Assembly (NCBI GenBank): GCA_035557635.1
Contig: DATMDR010000049.1
Location: forward strand, 14,551-78,550
Direction of reading: 5' to 3'
DNA: 64,000 nt
Origin: VRUE01 sp035557635
GTDB taxonomy: Bacteria; Actinomycetota; Thermoleophilia; Solirubrobacterales; 70-9
Part shown: piece after piece, positions 16,977 to 26,371 of the stretch
Layout: the number at the start of each line of letters is the position of its first letter
Numbering within the stretch: the first letter of the stretch is position 1
Made by a program: the position numbers and the translations under genes
The notes under the pieces: generated by a model
Database searches by the model: none
Told to the model about the DNA's origin: nothing
What the model saw: the letters and a program-made list of their open reading frames with translations, nothing else

Positions 16977-18496
16977 CGGTCGGGAAGCGTATCCGGAAGC
17001 AGTGCCGACGGGATCGAGTCGACCACGTCGGTGGCGATGGCCCCCTCGGCGGAGCCGATTCTGCCCGCGGCGTCACGGCCCGCGCGGGCGTGGGCCAGCA
17101 CCGCCGCGCAGGCGGCGGCAAAGGGCTCGAGACCGCGGGCGAGCAGGGCCGCGGTCATCCCGGAGAGGACGTCGCCGCTGCCCGCAGTGGCGAGCGCCGG
17201 AGCCGACAGCACGTTGACCGCGACTCGCTCGCCGTCACTGACGATCGTGTCGTCGCCCTTGAGCACGACGATGGCGCCGGCGGCACGGGCCGCCTCGCGA
17301 GCCGAGGCGAGGCGGCGGGCGGACACCTGCTCGGAGCTGCTCCCGAGCAGCCTGCCCAGCTCGCCGGCGTGCGGGGTGAGGATGGTCGGCGCTTCCCGCG
17401 CGGCAATCGGGCCGAGATCGCCGGCGAAGGCGTTGAGCCCATCGGCGTCGAGGACGAGCGGCGCCTCGATCGCACCGAGGACTTCGCACGCCAGCTCGAC
17501 CGAGCCGGGGTCGCGGCCGAGCCCGGGCCCGAGCACGCCGGCGGCGGCGGGCTCGAAGGCGCGCAGCACAGCCTTCGCCGAGGCGGGGACGAGACGCCCG
17601 TCACCACCAGGGCAGCCGACCGACATCACCTCCGGCTGGGCGGCCTCGAAGACCGGCTCCAGGTCAGCGGGCACGGCCACCGTCGCGTAACCGGCGCCGG
17701 CGCGGATCGCGGCCAGAGAGGCCATCCTCACCGCACCGGTAAGGCCTCGCGAGCCGCCGGCGATCGTCACCTGGCCAGAGCTGAACTTGGTCGAGCGGGG
17801 GCCGCGGCGCGGCGCCAGGCTCAGCACGGAGGGTGAGATGGTGCCGGCGACCGGCTCGGCCGGTGCGCCATCGGAAATCCCGATCGGCGCAACCTGCAGT
17901 TCGCCGGCATGCCACTTGCCCGGCGCGATCCGGTGGCCGACCTTCGGCGCGTGAAAGCTGACGGTGACCGCGGCCTCGACCGCTGTGCCCTCGACCTCGC
18001 CGCTCGAAGCATCGACGCCGGAGGCGACGTCGCAGGCGACGACCGGCGCCCCGCAGCGGTTGATCGCTTCGATCGCCGCCGCGGCGGGCTCGCGCGGCGC
18101 CCCTGAGAACCCGGTGCCGAAGATCGCGTCGACGACAGCTCCCGAGTCGGCCAGCCGCTCGTCGAGGTCGTCACTCGCCTGCTCGGCCTTGAAGCGCTCC
18201 AGGTTGGCGGCGGCATCCCCGCTCAGCTCCTCCGCGGGCCCGAGCAGCAGCGCCTCGACCTCGTAGCCCATGCCGGCCAGGTGTCGCGCCGCGACCAGCC
18301 CGTCGCCGCCGTTGTTCCCCTTCCCGCAGATCACCCGGATCCGCCCCTCCGGCGCGAGTTCCGCCACCGCCTCCGCCACCGCCCGACCGGCGGCCTCCAT
18401 CAGCTCCAGCGAAGGCACCCCCCGCTCCTCGATCGCCCAAGCGTCGATCGCCCGCATCCCCTCGGCGTCGTAAAGAGGGTCGAGCCAGGGCTCCAT
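16973..18496 (-). CDS. nnr: Bifunctional NAD(P)HX epimerase/dehydratase
   Basis: This enzyme repairs hydrated NAD(P)H. The N-terminal YjeF_N epimerase domain (about 1-215) carries RVICGKGNNGGDGLVAARHL. The C-terminal ADP-dependent dehydratase domain (about 225-505) carries LTPHAGELGRLLG, VVLKGDDTIV and ATAGSGDVLSGM, the ribokinase-like nucleotide site. The total length of 507 is normal. It lies directly after acpS (2-bp gap) and overlaps the CBS gene, in the common acpS-nnr-alr order. Confidence 0.96.
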   Translation of the reverse strand: MEPWLDPLYDAEGMRAIDAWAIEERGVPSLELMEAAGRAVAEAVAELAPEGRIRVICGKGNNGGDGLVAARHLAGMGYEVEALLLGPAEELSGDAAANLERFKAEQASDDLDERLADSGAVVDAIFGTGFSGAPREPAAAAIEAINRCGAPVVACDVASGVDASSGEVEGTAVEAAVTVSFHAPKVGHRIAPGKWHAGELQVAPIGISDGAPAEPVAGTISPSVLSLAPRRGPRSTKFSSGQVTIAGGSRGLTGAVRMASLAAIRAGAGYATVAVPADLEPVFEAAQPEVMSVGCPGGDGRLVPASAKAVLRAFEPAAAGVLGPGLGRDPGSVELACEVLGAIEAPLVLDADGLNAFAGDLGPIAAREAPTILTPHAGELGRLLGSSSEQVSARRLASAREAARAAGAIVVLKGDDTIVSDGERVAVNVLSAPALATAGSGDVLSGMTAALLARGLEPFAAACAAVLAHARAGRDAAGRIGSAEGAIATDVVDSIPSALLPDTLPDR

Positions 18497-18497
18497 C

Positions 18498-18854
18498 TCA
18501 GGGATTCTCGGCGATCGCGACCGCAGCGGCGAAATCCCTGGAGTGAGTGAGAGAAATCTTCACCTTACGTCCGCTCCCCGCCGCGGCGGCGCTACCCGAA
18601 AGGCGCACGGTGGGCGGCTCGCCGGCGACCACCTCGACCTCGCGCAGGCCGAAGCCGCCGGCAATACCCAGTGCCTTGACAACGGCCTCCTTGGCGGCAA
18701 AGCGCGCCGCCAGGTGACGGGCCGGTCGGGCGCGAGCCGCGGCGTAGTCGCGCTCGGCTGCGGTGAAGACACGCTCGGCGAGCCGGGGGTGACGCTCAAG
18801 AGCGCGCTCCAGCCGCTCGATCTCGAGCAGGTCGATGCCGACGCCAGTCGCCAT
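18498..18854 (-). CDS. acpS: Holo-[acyl-carrier-protein] synthase
   Basis: This 118-residue enzyme transfers 4'-phosphopantetheine from CoA to acyl carrier protein. It has the signature GVGIDLLEIERL, with the metal-binding Asp at the start, and RHLAARFAAKEAVVKALG, with the second metal-binding Glu. It ends ISLTHSRDFAAAVAI, the substrate-binding serine/histidine stretch. It begins the acpS-nnr-CBS-alr chain. Confidence 0.96.
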   Translation of the reverse strand: MATGVGIDLLEIERLERALERHPRLAERVFTAAERDYAAARARPARHLAARFAAKEAVVKALGIAGGFGLREVEVVAGEPPTVRLSGSAAAAGSGRKVKISLTHSRDFAAAVAIAENP

Positions 18855-18863
18855 CGCGCCGGC

Positions 18864-20363
18864 TCACTCCTTCAGGCCGGCGATCAGCTTCAGGGTCGCC
18901 GGGTCGTTCTCGAGGCCGGAGCCCAGGGCGAGGAACCGAATGCTCCCCAGGAACCGCTTCGCCTGCTCGAAGTCGGCGTCCGAGGCGGGGATGAGCGCAT
19001 CGGCAAGGCGCAGCGACGCCGGGCCGTCGGCGAAGCCGATCACCGGCGTGCCGCCAAGCGAGGCGACCGCGTCGTCATAGGCAGGGTTGTCGGAGAGCGC
19101 GCTCCCTTCACCGCTCGCGAGGGCCACTCGGGTCGCGGGCAGGCCGTACCCGATTGCTATCCGGTCACCTCGTGTCGCGACGACCAGTGGCTTGGGGCCG
19201 AGCTCCTCCGGTTCGCGCACGGAAAAGCCCTCCAGCCCGCCGCCCAGCGCTGTCACCCCAGACACGTCTGCGCCTCGCAGCAGCAGACCAAGGCTGGAGA
19301 TCGCATCGGTTGCCTGCGATCCCGCCGTGGTCAGGACCAGCGCTCCGCCAAGGCCGGGTTTGGTCTCGCCGACGGCGAAGATGCCAGCGTCGCGGATCGA
19401 GCCGGCGATCGCGTCGAGGTCGATCCCCACTTCCTCCAGGCTGCTCTTCAGCTGACCCGGCGGAACGCTTTCCGAGATGCCCTCGCGGTCCAGTTCGTCG
19501 ATCGCCCTTTGCAGCTGCTCGCCGAAGCCGGAGAAGGCGAGGGCCGCGAACGAGCGGCCGGGCAGTGAGCCGAGCAGCTCCGGCGCACTTCCAGCCTGTG
19601 CCTCGGTCTCGCTGAAATCGCTGCGAATGTCGATCTCCACCTGGTTCGCGCCCGGCGTGAGGCTGATCAGCGCCGCCGCGCCGTCGAGCTCGACGCCAGC
19701 TTCCTCCAGGCCCTTTTCGAGCTGCTCGTCGACGTCGACTTCGCCCTGGCGCAGCAGGCCGCCGACGTCCACGTACGCGTCGGCGAAGCTGCCCTCGGAC
19801 GCGAGGGAGAAGGTCTCCTCGAAGAGCTTTTCGTTGGCGAGCGACTCCCCTTCCGAAGCAGCAGTGATGGCGTCGAGCGTGCGCTTGTCCTCGGCGATGA
19901 CAAGAGCGTCGTCGACGATGGCGACCTCGTTCTCGCTGGAGTCGCCGACGCGGTCGATCAGCCTCTGCGTCGCGGCGGTGTCAGTGGACTGGATCAGGAT
20001 GATCGGCTCAGAGAGCTCCCGGTCCTCGAGACGTTGAAAAGCCACCGCGCCACTGTCTCCCAGCCACGGCTCCACGTCCTGCTCGAAATCGAAGGACTCA
20101 CCCTCGTCCTCGGCGGAGCCTTCCAGCTCGGAGACGACGAAATCACCCAGACTGTCGACACCGGCAATCTGGCGGGTCACGGAGTCGAGGTTGGACCTCA
20201 GCGCGCCTTCGGGCCTCAGCTTTCCTTCGACGAAGACAACGGCCTTAGGCGGCGCCAGCCCGGCGAGACCGGAGCCCAGCGAGTCGTCACCGTCGCCGCA
20301 CCCGGCAACGAAGGCAAAAAGGAAGATGACGAGGACAGTTGGAAGGAAGCGGGTCTTCAGCAT
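18864..20363 (-). CDS. DUF3352-type lipoprotein
   Basis: The 499-residue exported protein has a lipobox (FAFVAGCGDG), so it is probably membrane-anchored by lipid at Cys22. It then has long alternating beta/alpha repeats with serine/acidic-rich strands characteristic of DUF3352 (for example PPKAVVFVEGKLRPEGALR). No enzymatic motif is visible. It lies between glmS and acpS. Function unknown. Confidence 0.82.
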   Translation of the reverse strand: MLKTRFLPTVLVIFLFAFVAGCGDGDDSLGSGLAGLAPPKAVVFVEGKLRPEGALRSNLDSVTRQIAGVDSLGDFVVSELEGSAEDEGESFDFEQDVEPWLGDSGAVAFQRLEDRELSEPIILIQSTDTAATQRLIDRVGDSSENEVAIVDDALVIAEDKRTLDAITAASEGESLANEKLFEETFSLASEGSFADAYVDVGGLLRQGEVDVDEQLEKGLEEAGVELDGAAALISLTPGANQVEIDIRSDFSETEAQAGSAPELLGSLPGRSFAALAFSGFGEQLQRAIDELDREGISESVPPGQLKSSLEEVGIDLDAIAGSIRDAGIFAVGETKPGLGGALVLTTAGSQATDAISSLGLLLRGADVSGVTALGGGLEGFSVREPEELGPKPLVVATRGDRIAIGYGLPATRVALASGEGSALSDNPAYDDAVASLGGTPVIGFADGPASLRLADALIPASDADFEQAKRFLGSIRFLALGSGLENDPATLKLIAGLKE

Positions 20364-20385
20364 GCGCGGCAGCCTAGCCGCCGCC

Positions 20386-22245
20386 TCACTCGACGGTTAC
20401 GGTCTTGGCCAGATTGCGAGGCTGGTCGACGTTGAGGCCGCGCGCCCGGGCGATGTCGTAGGCGAGCAGCTGCAGCGGCAGGATCGCGACGATCGGCTGC
20501 AGGATCCAGTCGGTGCGAGCGACCTCGACCGTTTCGTCCGCCACCTCGCCGACACGTTCGCAGCCTTCGGTGGCGACGGCGATCGTCTCGGCGCCGCGCG
20601 CACGCACCTCTTCGACGTTGGATAGGACCTTGTCGAGGACGGGGCTCTCGTTGGCTACGCAGACCACCGGCGTCGACTCGTCGAGCAGCGCGATCGGGCC
20701 GTGCTTCATCTCGCCGGCGGCGTAGGCGTCGGTCGGGATGTAGGAGACCTCCTTCAGCTTCAGCGCCCCCTCGAGGCAGATCGGCAGCCCGATGTGGCGA
20801 CCGAGGTAGAGGAAGAAGTCCTGGCTGCTGTGGCGGGCGGAGACCTCACGCACCCGCTCCTCGCAGCCGGCCAGGGTCGCATCGATCTTCGAGGGCAGCG
20901 CCTTCATCTCCGCGATTAGCTCTGCGAGACGCTCGGGAGCGAGCGTGCCGCGCACCTCCGCCAGGCGCAACCCGATCAGGTACATCGCCGCGATCTGGGC
21001 GACGAAGGTCTTGGTCGCGGCGACGCTGACCTCGAGGCCGGCGCGCGTGTAGAGAACGGCGTCAGCGTCGCGGGTCGCCTGGCTGCCCATGATGTTGGTG
21101 ACCGCCAGCACCTTGGCGCCGGCCTCGCGAGCGAGTCGCATCGCCGCCAGGGTGTCGGCCGTCTCGCCCGACTGGGTCATCCCGATCACCAGGTCCTCGG
21201 GGCCGACCACTGGGTTGCGGTAGCGGTACTCGGATGCGATGTCCATCTCGACCGGTACCCGCGCCCATTCCTCGATCGCGTAGCGGCCGACCAGCCCGGC
21301 GTGGTAGGAGGTGCCGCAGGCCACGATCACGATCCGTCGCAGGCCGCGGAGGAAGTCGTCGTCGAGCTCCACGTCGGAGAGGTCGACGCCCTCGTCGCCG
21401 GGGAGCCGGTCAGCGATCGTTTCCGCCACCGCGTCCGCCTGTTCGTGGATCTCCTTCAGCATGAAGGTCTCGTAGCCGCCCTTCTCGGCCGCTTCTTCGT
21501 CCCACTCGACCTGCTTGGCCTCGCGCTCGACCGGGTTGCCGTCGCTGTCGGTGATGCGGACCCCCGAGGCGTCGATCGTGACGATCTCCCCGTTTTCGAT
21601 CGCGACCGCCTCGCGCGTCTCCGCGAGGAAGGCGGGGATCGCCGAAGCGAGGAAGCTCTCCCCGTCGCCGACTCCGGCGACCAGCGGGCACTCCTTGCGC
21701 GCCCCGACCAGCAGGCCGGGCTGGTCGGCGTGCATGGCGACGAAGGCATAGTGACCGCGAAGCTCGGCGAAGGCGCCCCGGACTGCAGCGGGAAGATCGC
21801 CGTCGTAGTGGCTGGCGATCAGGTGGGCGACCACCTCGGCGTCGGTTTCCGAGCTGAACTCCTCGCCGTCGGCCTCGAGGCGCCGGCGCAGCTTGGCGTG
21901 GTTCTCGACGATCCCGTTGAGGACGATGTGGACCCGGTCGGAGCTGTCGCTGTGCGGGTGGGCGTTCTCCTCGGTGACGCGGCCGTGCGTCGCCCAGCGC
22001 GTGTGGGCGACACCGGTGGTGGCCGCAGGGGCGGCGACGGCGACGCCGCCTCCCTCCTCGTCTCGGTCCTCGACCGCGGCGCGCAGGTTGGCGAGGTTGC
22101 CGACCGCACGCACGCTCTCGATCTGGCCGTCCTCGATCACCGAGACCCCGGCCGAGTCATAGCCGCGGTACTCGAGCTTCTCGAGTCCGGCGACCAGCAG
22201 GGGGCGGCACGGGCGCGCCCCGACGTATCCGACGATTCCACACAT
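20386..22245 (-). CDS. glmS: Glutamine--fructose-6-phosphate aminotransferase
   Basis: This enzyme makes glucosamine-6-phosphate for cell-wall synthesis. The 619-residue protein has the N-terminal glutaminase (MCGIVGYVG with nucleophile Cys2, then VAHTRWATHG and LNGIVENH) and two SIS isomerase domains (CGTSYHAGLVGRY, GMTQSGETADT). The C-terminus NVDQPRNLAKTVTVE is canonical. The start is fixed by the requirement that Cys follows Met; the upstream frame stays open but lacks homology. No clear Shine-Dalgarno precedes it. No glmS ribozyme is recognisable upstream. Confidence 0.97.
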   Translation of the reverse strand: MCGIVGYVGARPCRPLLVAGLEKLEYRGYDSAGVSVIEDGQIESVRAVGNLANLRAAVEDRDEEGGGVAVAAPAATTGVAHTRWATHGRVTEENAHPHSDSSDRVHIVLNGIVENHAKLRRRLEADGEEFSSETDAEVVAHLIASHYDGDLPAAVRGAFAELRGHYAFVAMHADQPGLLVGARKECPLVAGVGDGESFLASAIPAFLAETREAVAIENGEIVTIDASGVRITDSDGNPVEREAKQVEWDEEAAEKGGYETFMLKEIHEQADAVAETIADRLPGDEGVDLSDVELDDDFLRGLRRIVIVACGTSYHAGLVGRYAIEEWARVPVEMDIASEYRYRNPVVGPEDLVIGMTQSGETADTLAAMRLAREAGAKVLAVTNIMGSQATRDADAVLYTRAGLEVSVAATKTFVAQIAAMYLIGLRLAEVRGTLAPERLAELIAEMKALPSKIDATLAGCEERVREVSARHSSQDFFLYLGRHIGLPICLEGALKLKEVSYIPTDAYAAGEMKHGPIALLDESTPVVCVANESPVLDKVLSNVEEVRARGAETIAVATEGCERVGEVADETVEVARTDWILQPIVAILPLQLLAYDIARARGLNVDQPRNLAKTVTVE

Positions 22246-22277
22246 AGGAGAGGCGATTAAGAGTAGAGGCCCGGGAG

Positions 22278-23597
22278 CTAGCTCAGCTCTTGGCGGACCA
22301 CGCTGACAAGGCGTTCGCAGACCTCGTCGGCCTCCGCGGCAGTCGGCGCCTCGGCCATCACCCGGACGAGGGGCTCGGTTCCCGAAGGGCGCAGCAGCAC
22401 CCGGCCGCGGCCCTCGAGCGCCTCTTCCTCGCGCTCGACCGCCTCCCAGACCGCGGTGGCCCCGGCGACCGCCTCGCGCTCCGCGACCTCGACATTGACC
22501 AGGGTCTGGGGCAGCTTCTCCATCGGGGCCGCCTCGGCGAGGTCGCGACCGCCGAGTTCCCGCATCGTCATCAGGGCGGCGGCGATCCCGTCGCCGGTGG
22601 CGGCGAAGCGGGTGTCGATGATGTGCCCGGACTGCTCGCCGCCGAGCGCCCATCCTCGGCTGTGCAGCTCGTCGAGGACGTAGCGGTCGCCGACCTTGGT
22701 CACGGCCACGTCGATTCCGGCCTCCTCCATCGCCTGGTGAAAGCCGTAGTTGCTCATCACGGTCACCGCGACTCCGCCGCCGAGCTCTCCGCGGGCCGAC
22801 ATGCCGCGGGCGACGAGCGCGATCAGCTCGTCGCCGTCGTGGGGGCGGCCGGCGCCGTCGACGGCGAGGACGCGGTCGCCGTCGCCATCGAAAGCGAAGC
22901 CGATCGTCGCCTCGGATGCGGCGACCCGGGCGGCCAGGTTGTCGAGGTGAGTGGAGCCGCAGCCGTCGTTGATGTTGCGCCCGTCGGGCTCGGCGGCGAG
23001 CGCCTCGACCGTGGCGCCGAGCCGCTCGAAGATCGCCGGGCCGGCGCGAAACGTGGCGCCATTCGCGCAGTCGAGCAGGACCCGGTGTCCGGAGAGATCG
23101 AGTGGGAAGGCCTCCTCCAGCGCCCGCAGGTAGTCCTCCAGGCCACCATTCAGCTCGCGCACGCGACCCGGCTGGGCGGGCGCCGCCTCTGCCTCGATCA
23201 GCGACTCGATCCGCGCCTCGGCCTCGTCGTCGAGCTTCGTGCCCACCGCCGAGAAGAACTTGATCCCGTTGTCGCGGTACGGGTTGTGGGAGGCGGAGAC
23301 GACGATCGCGAGGTCGAGCCCGAAGCGCTTCGCGAGTATCGCCGCGGCTGGGGTCGGCAGCACGCCGCCCAGCAGCGCGTCCCCGCCGGCGGCGGCGATT
23401 CCGGCGGCCAGGGCGGCCTCCAGCATCGGCCCGGACTCGCGCGTGTCGCGGACGATCAGGACCTGCGGCCGCTCCGCCGCCAGCGAAGCGGTGGCGGCCC
23501 GCCCCAGGGCCGTGGCCAGCTCGGCGGTGAGGAACGTCCCCGCCTCCCCCCGGACCCCATCGGTTCCGAAGAGCTTGCGCCCCTTCGCCACCGGCAT
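22278..23597 (-). CDS. glmM: Phosphoglucosamine mutase
   Basis: This enzyme converts glucosamine-6-phosphate to glucosamine-1-phosphate, the step after GlmS. The 439-residue protein starts KLFGTDGVRGEAGTFLTAE. It has the phosphoserine loop VVSASHNPYRDNGIKFFS, metal loop FAFDGDGDRVLAVD, sugar-binding GGEQSGHII and phosphate-binding LLRPSGTEPLVRVM. It lies directly upstream of glmS and 5 bp after rpsI in the same direction, so precursor synthesis is coupled to ribosomal protein genes. Confidence 0.97.
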   Translation of the reverse strand: MPVAKGRKLFGTDGVRGEAGTFLTAELATALGRAATASLAAERPQVLIVRDTRESGPMLEAALAAGIAAAGGDALLGGVLPTPAAAILAKRFGLDLAIVVSASHNPYRDNGIKFFSAVGTKLDDEAEARIESLIEAEAAPAQPGRVRELNGGLEDYLRALEEAFPLDLSGHRVLLDCANGATFRAGPAIFERLGATVEALAAEPDGRNINDGCGSTHLDNLAARVAASEATIGFAFDGDGDRVLAVDGAGRPHDGDELIALVARGMSARGELGGGVAVTVMSNYGFHQAMEEAGIDVAVTKVGDRYVLDELHSRGWALGGEQSGHIIDTRFAATGDGIAAALMTMRELGGRDLAEAAPMEKLPQTLVNVEVAEREAVAGATAVWEAVEREEEALEGRGRVLLRPSGTEPLVRVMAEAPTAAEADEVCERLVSVVRQELS

Positions 23598-23602
23598 TGC
23601 TC

Positions 23603-24481
23603 CTAGCGCTTGCTGAACTGCGGGCGCTTGCGGGCCTTCTTCAGTCCGGCCTTGCGGCGCTCCTTCACCCGCGCGTCGCGGGTCAGGAAGCCGCGGCGCT
23701 TCAACTCGGCGCGCAGCGCGGGATCGATCTCGATGAGGGCGCGGGAGATGCCGTGGCGAACCGCGCCGGCCTGGCCGCTGACGCCGCCACCGTGGACGCG
23801 GACGCGGACGTCGACGCTGTCCTCGTAGCCGGTGATCGTGAGTGGCTGGCAAGCCATCGTCTGGTGCAGGGGCCGCGGGAAGAACTCCTCGAGGGCACGC
23901 TGGTTGACTTCGATCTTGCCGCTGCCGGGCAGCAGGGTGACGCGGGCGACCGAGCGCTTGCGCTTGCCGGTAGCCAGGTAACGCGCGCCGCTCTCCATCT
24001 TCGCCGGCGCGCGACTCGCGGCGCTCGGCTCCTCCTCCGCCGTCTCGCCGACCAGCTCGGCCTCGCGGGCGGCCCGCTCTTCCTTCTCGGCCTCGAGCCG
24101 CGCCTTCTCCTCCGCGCTCAGCTCCCGGGTCTTCTCCTCAACCGCGATCGGCTCCAGGTCAGCCCCGGGGATGACATCGGCCTTCTTCTCCTTCTCGGCG
24201 GGCTTCTCCTCAGTCTTCGGCTTCTCAGCCTCCTCGGCAGGCGGAGCTTCCTCTTCTGCGGCTGGGGCTTCAGCTTGCTCGTCCTCGGCGGCGGGACCCT
24301 CTTCCTCAGCCGCCGGGGCTTCGGCGGTCTCCGCCCCACCCTCCTCCGCGGGTGGCGTGGATGGTGATCCCTCCGACGGGTGAGTCGGAGGGTCACCGTC
24401 CGCGACAGGACCCGCGGGCGGAGTGGTCTCGGACTCCGCGTCTGAATTCTCAGGCGTCTCTTTGCTCGGCTCGTCCGTCAT
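23603..24481 (-). CDS. rpsI: Ribosomal protein S9 with long acidic N-terminal extension
   Basis: The S9 domain occupies the last ~130 residues (YLATGKRKRSVARVTLLPGS to KKARKRPQFSKR, with the tRNA-contacting C-terminal tail). The first ~160 residues are a low-complexity Glu/Ala/Pro extension ending in a Lys/Glu-rich helical stretch. The ATG overlaps the rplM stop as ATGA. The extension's function is unknown; comparable S9 extensions are a lineage trait of some actinobacteria. Base and codon use of the extension is repetitive (GCC/GAG) but in frame and uninterrupted. Confidence 0.95.
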   Translation of the reverse strand: MTDEPSKETPENSDAESETTPPAGPVADGDPPTHPSEGSPSTPPAEEGGAETAEAPAAEEEGPAAEDEQAEAPAAEEEAPPAEEAEKPKTEEKPAEKEKKADVIPGADLEPIAVEEKTRELSAEEKARLEAEKEERAAREAELVGETAEEEPSAASRAPAKMESGARYLATGKRKRSVARVTLLPGSGKIEVNQRALEEFFPRPLHQTMACQPLTITGYEDSVDVRVRVHGGGVSGQAGAVRHGISRALIEIDPALRAELKRRGFLTRDARVKERRKAGLKKARKRPQFSKR

Positions 24482-24912
24482 GTGGCGATCTCCATCTGTT
24501 TCGGCTGCTGCGCCGCGTGCGGATGCTCCGGCCCCGCGTACACCTTCAGCTTGGTCAACTGTTTCCGTGCCAGCCGGTTGCGTGGCAGCATCCCCTTCAC
24601 CGCCTTGCGGATGACCTCGTCGGGACGACGGTCGAGCATCTCGGCCAGAGTGCGCGACTTGATCCCCCCCGGGTAGCCGCTATGTCGCCAGTAGGTCTTC
24701 TGCTCCAGCTTGTTGCCGGTGACCCGGATCTTCTCGGCGTTGACGACGACGACGAAGTCGCCGGTGTCGACGTGGGGCGTGTACTCGGGCTTGCGCTTGC
24801 CGCGCAGTGCGTCGGCGATCCTGGTCGCGAGGCGCCCGAGGGTCTGCCCCTCGGCATCGACGACGTACCAGTCGCGCTGGCGGTCGGCGGGTGTCGCTAC
24901 GTAGGTCTTCAC
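24478..24912 (-). CDS. rplM: Ribosomal protein L13
   Basis: This 144-residue large-subunit protein is canonical from KTYVATPADRQRDWYVVDAE through SGYPGGIKSRTLAEMLDRRP to LPRNRLARKQLTKLKVYAGP. The start is GTG at 24912, because the family begins (M)KTY; the open frame upstream is not conserved. It is first of the rplM-rpsI-glmM-glmS run and divergent from the M23 peptidase, with about 67 bp for both promoters. Confidence 0.97.
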   Translation of the reverse strand: MKTYVATPADRQRDWYVVDAEGQTLGRLATRIADALRGKRKPEYTPHVDTGDFVVVVNAEKIRVTGNKLEQKTYWRHSGYPGGIKSRTLAEMLDRRPDEVIRKAVKGMLPRNRLARKQLTKLKVYAGPEHPHAAQQPKQMEIAT

Positions 24913-24979
24913 GGCTGGCGCATGATAGGGAACTCCGTTGCAGGCCAAGGTTCCGAAGGCGAACGGGCCGAAGTAGCCC

Positions 24980-25900
24980 GTGTTGGCGCGAACCTCGATC
25001 ACACTCGTGACAGCGGCGTTGCTGGCGGCAACGTTCGCCGCCACTGCATCCGCGACGACCGGCGGGGCCCCGACCGCTGCCGCCGTCACACCGTCCCCCG
25101 TCGGCAGCCCAACCGGCGCCCCGGCAGGCGACGAGCCGAGCGCCGGCGCCCTGCGCCTGCTCTCGGCGGAGGCGGCGCCGCGAAGGTCCTACTACTACGG
25201 CCTGTACTACCCCAGGATCAGCTTCACGCTCGCCAGCACCCAGCCGCAGAACGATCTCCGCATCGACGTGGTCGACGCGACCGGCGCCTACGTCCGCACC
25301 TTCTTCCGCAACGACGTGTCACCCGAGGCGGAGACCCGGATCCGCTGGGATGGGATCGCCAACGACGGGCGTCCCGCACCGAGCGGTCGCTACAGCTTCC
25401 GGGTCTCCTCGCAGGCGGGGGTCCCGGTGGCCCAGCCAAGCGCGTCGGAGGCGCCGATCCTCGACTTCGCCCTCTATGGCTACGCCTTTCCCGTCCTCGC
25501 CAGCCACGACTACGGCGATGCCCGGTCGGTCTTCGGCGCCGGCCGCTCCGGTCACACCCACCAGGGTCATGACGTGATGGCCGAGTGCGGCGTGCCGATC
25601 GTCGCCGCGCGCGGAGGCGTCGTCCAGTACTCGGGCTACCAGGATGCCGCCGGTAACTACCTCGTGATCGACGGCAACGGCACCGGCTTCGACATGGCCT
25701 ACATGCACCTCGCCGAACCCTCGCCGCTGCAGGCGGGCGACCTCGTCCGCACCGGCCAGCCGATCGGCGTCGTCGGCGACACCGGCTCGGCAACCGCCTG
25801 CCACCTCCACTTCGAGATCTGGGCCAGCCCCGGCTGGTATGAGGGCGGCAGTCCGATCGACCCGCTGCCCTACCTCCTGCGCTGGGATCGCTACAGCTGA
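24980..25900 (+). CDS. Secreted M23-family metallopeptidase with FlgD-like Ig domain
   Basis: The 306-residue exported protein probably cuts or binds peptidoglycan. It has a signal peptide (about 1-26, ending ATASA), a Thr/Pro-rich linker, a FlgD-type Ig-like beta domain at about 90-145 (RIDVVDATGAYVRTFFRND, ending GRYSFRV) and a C-terminal LytM/M23 domain. The zinc ligands are present: His194 and Asp198 in HTHQGHD, and His277 in CHLHFE, with His275 as catalytic partner. It starts with GTG. Confidence 0.9.
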   Translation: MLARTSITLVTAALLAATFAATASATTGGAPTAAAVTPSPVGSPTGAPAGDEPSAGALRLLSAEAAPRRSYYYGLYYPRISFTLASTQPQNDLRIDVVDATGAYVRTFFRNDVSPEAETRIRWDGIANDGRPAPSGRYSFRVSSQAGVPVAQPSASEAPILDFALYGYAFPVLASHDYGDARSVFGAGRSGHTHQGHDVMAECGVPIVAARGGVVQYSGYQDAAGNYLVIDGNGTGFDMAYMHLAEPSPLQAGDLVRTGQPIGVVGDTGSATACHLHFEIWASPGWYEGGSPIDPLPYLLRWDRYS

Positions 25901-25913
25901 GTGTCCGATAAAT

Positions 25914-25932
25914 GAGAATGAGTCTCATTCTC
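25914..25932. promoter_or_regulatory. Fur/Zur-like operator
   Basis: GAGAATGAGTCTCATTCTC is a perfect 8-bp inverted repeat with a 3-bp spacer, ending 16 bp before the GTG of the Fur-family gene. It fits the general pattern of Fur/Zur boxes (alternating GAAT/ATTC arms) and would block transcription of the regulator and transporter. Autoregulation by the adjacent gene is inferred. Confidence 0.75.
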
Positions 25933-25948
25933 TGATACCGTCCCGGCC

Positions 25949-26371
25949 GTGAGTTGGGCCGAGCAGGCCATGAGCCGCCTCGACGAGGCGGGGTACAAGA
26001 GCGGCGCCGCCCGCCGGCAGGTGGTCGAGCTGCTCGGCGGCGAGCACTGCGCGGTGACCGCGCTCGAGGTCGACCGCAGGCTGGCCGCGGTGGGGCGCGC
26101 GAGCGTCTACCGGACGCTCGAACAGCTCGAGCGATTGCGCCTGGTCCAGCGGGTCGACATCGGCGGCGACGCCGCCGGCTACGAGCGGCTCGACCCCGAG
26201 GAGCACCATCACCACTTCGTCTGCGAGGACTGCGGCAGGCTCGCCCCCTTCTCCAGCGATGAGCTGGAGCAGGCGATCGAGGCGATCGGCCGCCGTGCCG
26301 ACTTCACCGTCGCGGCCCACGACGTGGTGCTACGCGGCACCTGCGCACCGTGCTCGGAGCGCCGTGCCTGA
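25949..26371 (+). CDS. Fur-family metalloregulator, probably Zur
   Basis: The 140-residue DNA-binding repressor has an N-terminal winged helix (about 1-80; ALEVDRRLAAVGRASVYRTL) and a C-terminal metal-sensing domain with EEHHHHFVCEDCGRL and CAPC, giving the structural Zn CxxC pair and the sensory His cluster. Its downstream partner is a ZIP zinc transporter, and an operator-like palindrome precedes it, so Zur (zinc) fits better than Fur (iron). The start is GTG, and the 3' end overlaps the transporter by 8 nt. Confidence 0.88.
   Translation: MSWAEQAMSRLDEAGYKSGAARRQVVELLGGEHCAVTALEVDRRLAAVGRASVYRTLEQLERLRLVQRVDIGGDAAGYERLDPEEHHHHFVCEDCGRLAPFSSDELEQAIEAIGRRADFTVAAHDVVLRGTCAPCSERRA

Noticed and set aside
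22246..22277. glmS ribozyme or leader upstream of glmS
   Set aside because: Only 32 bp separate glmM and glmS, and no ribozyme core is present.
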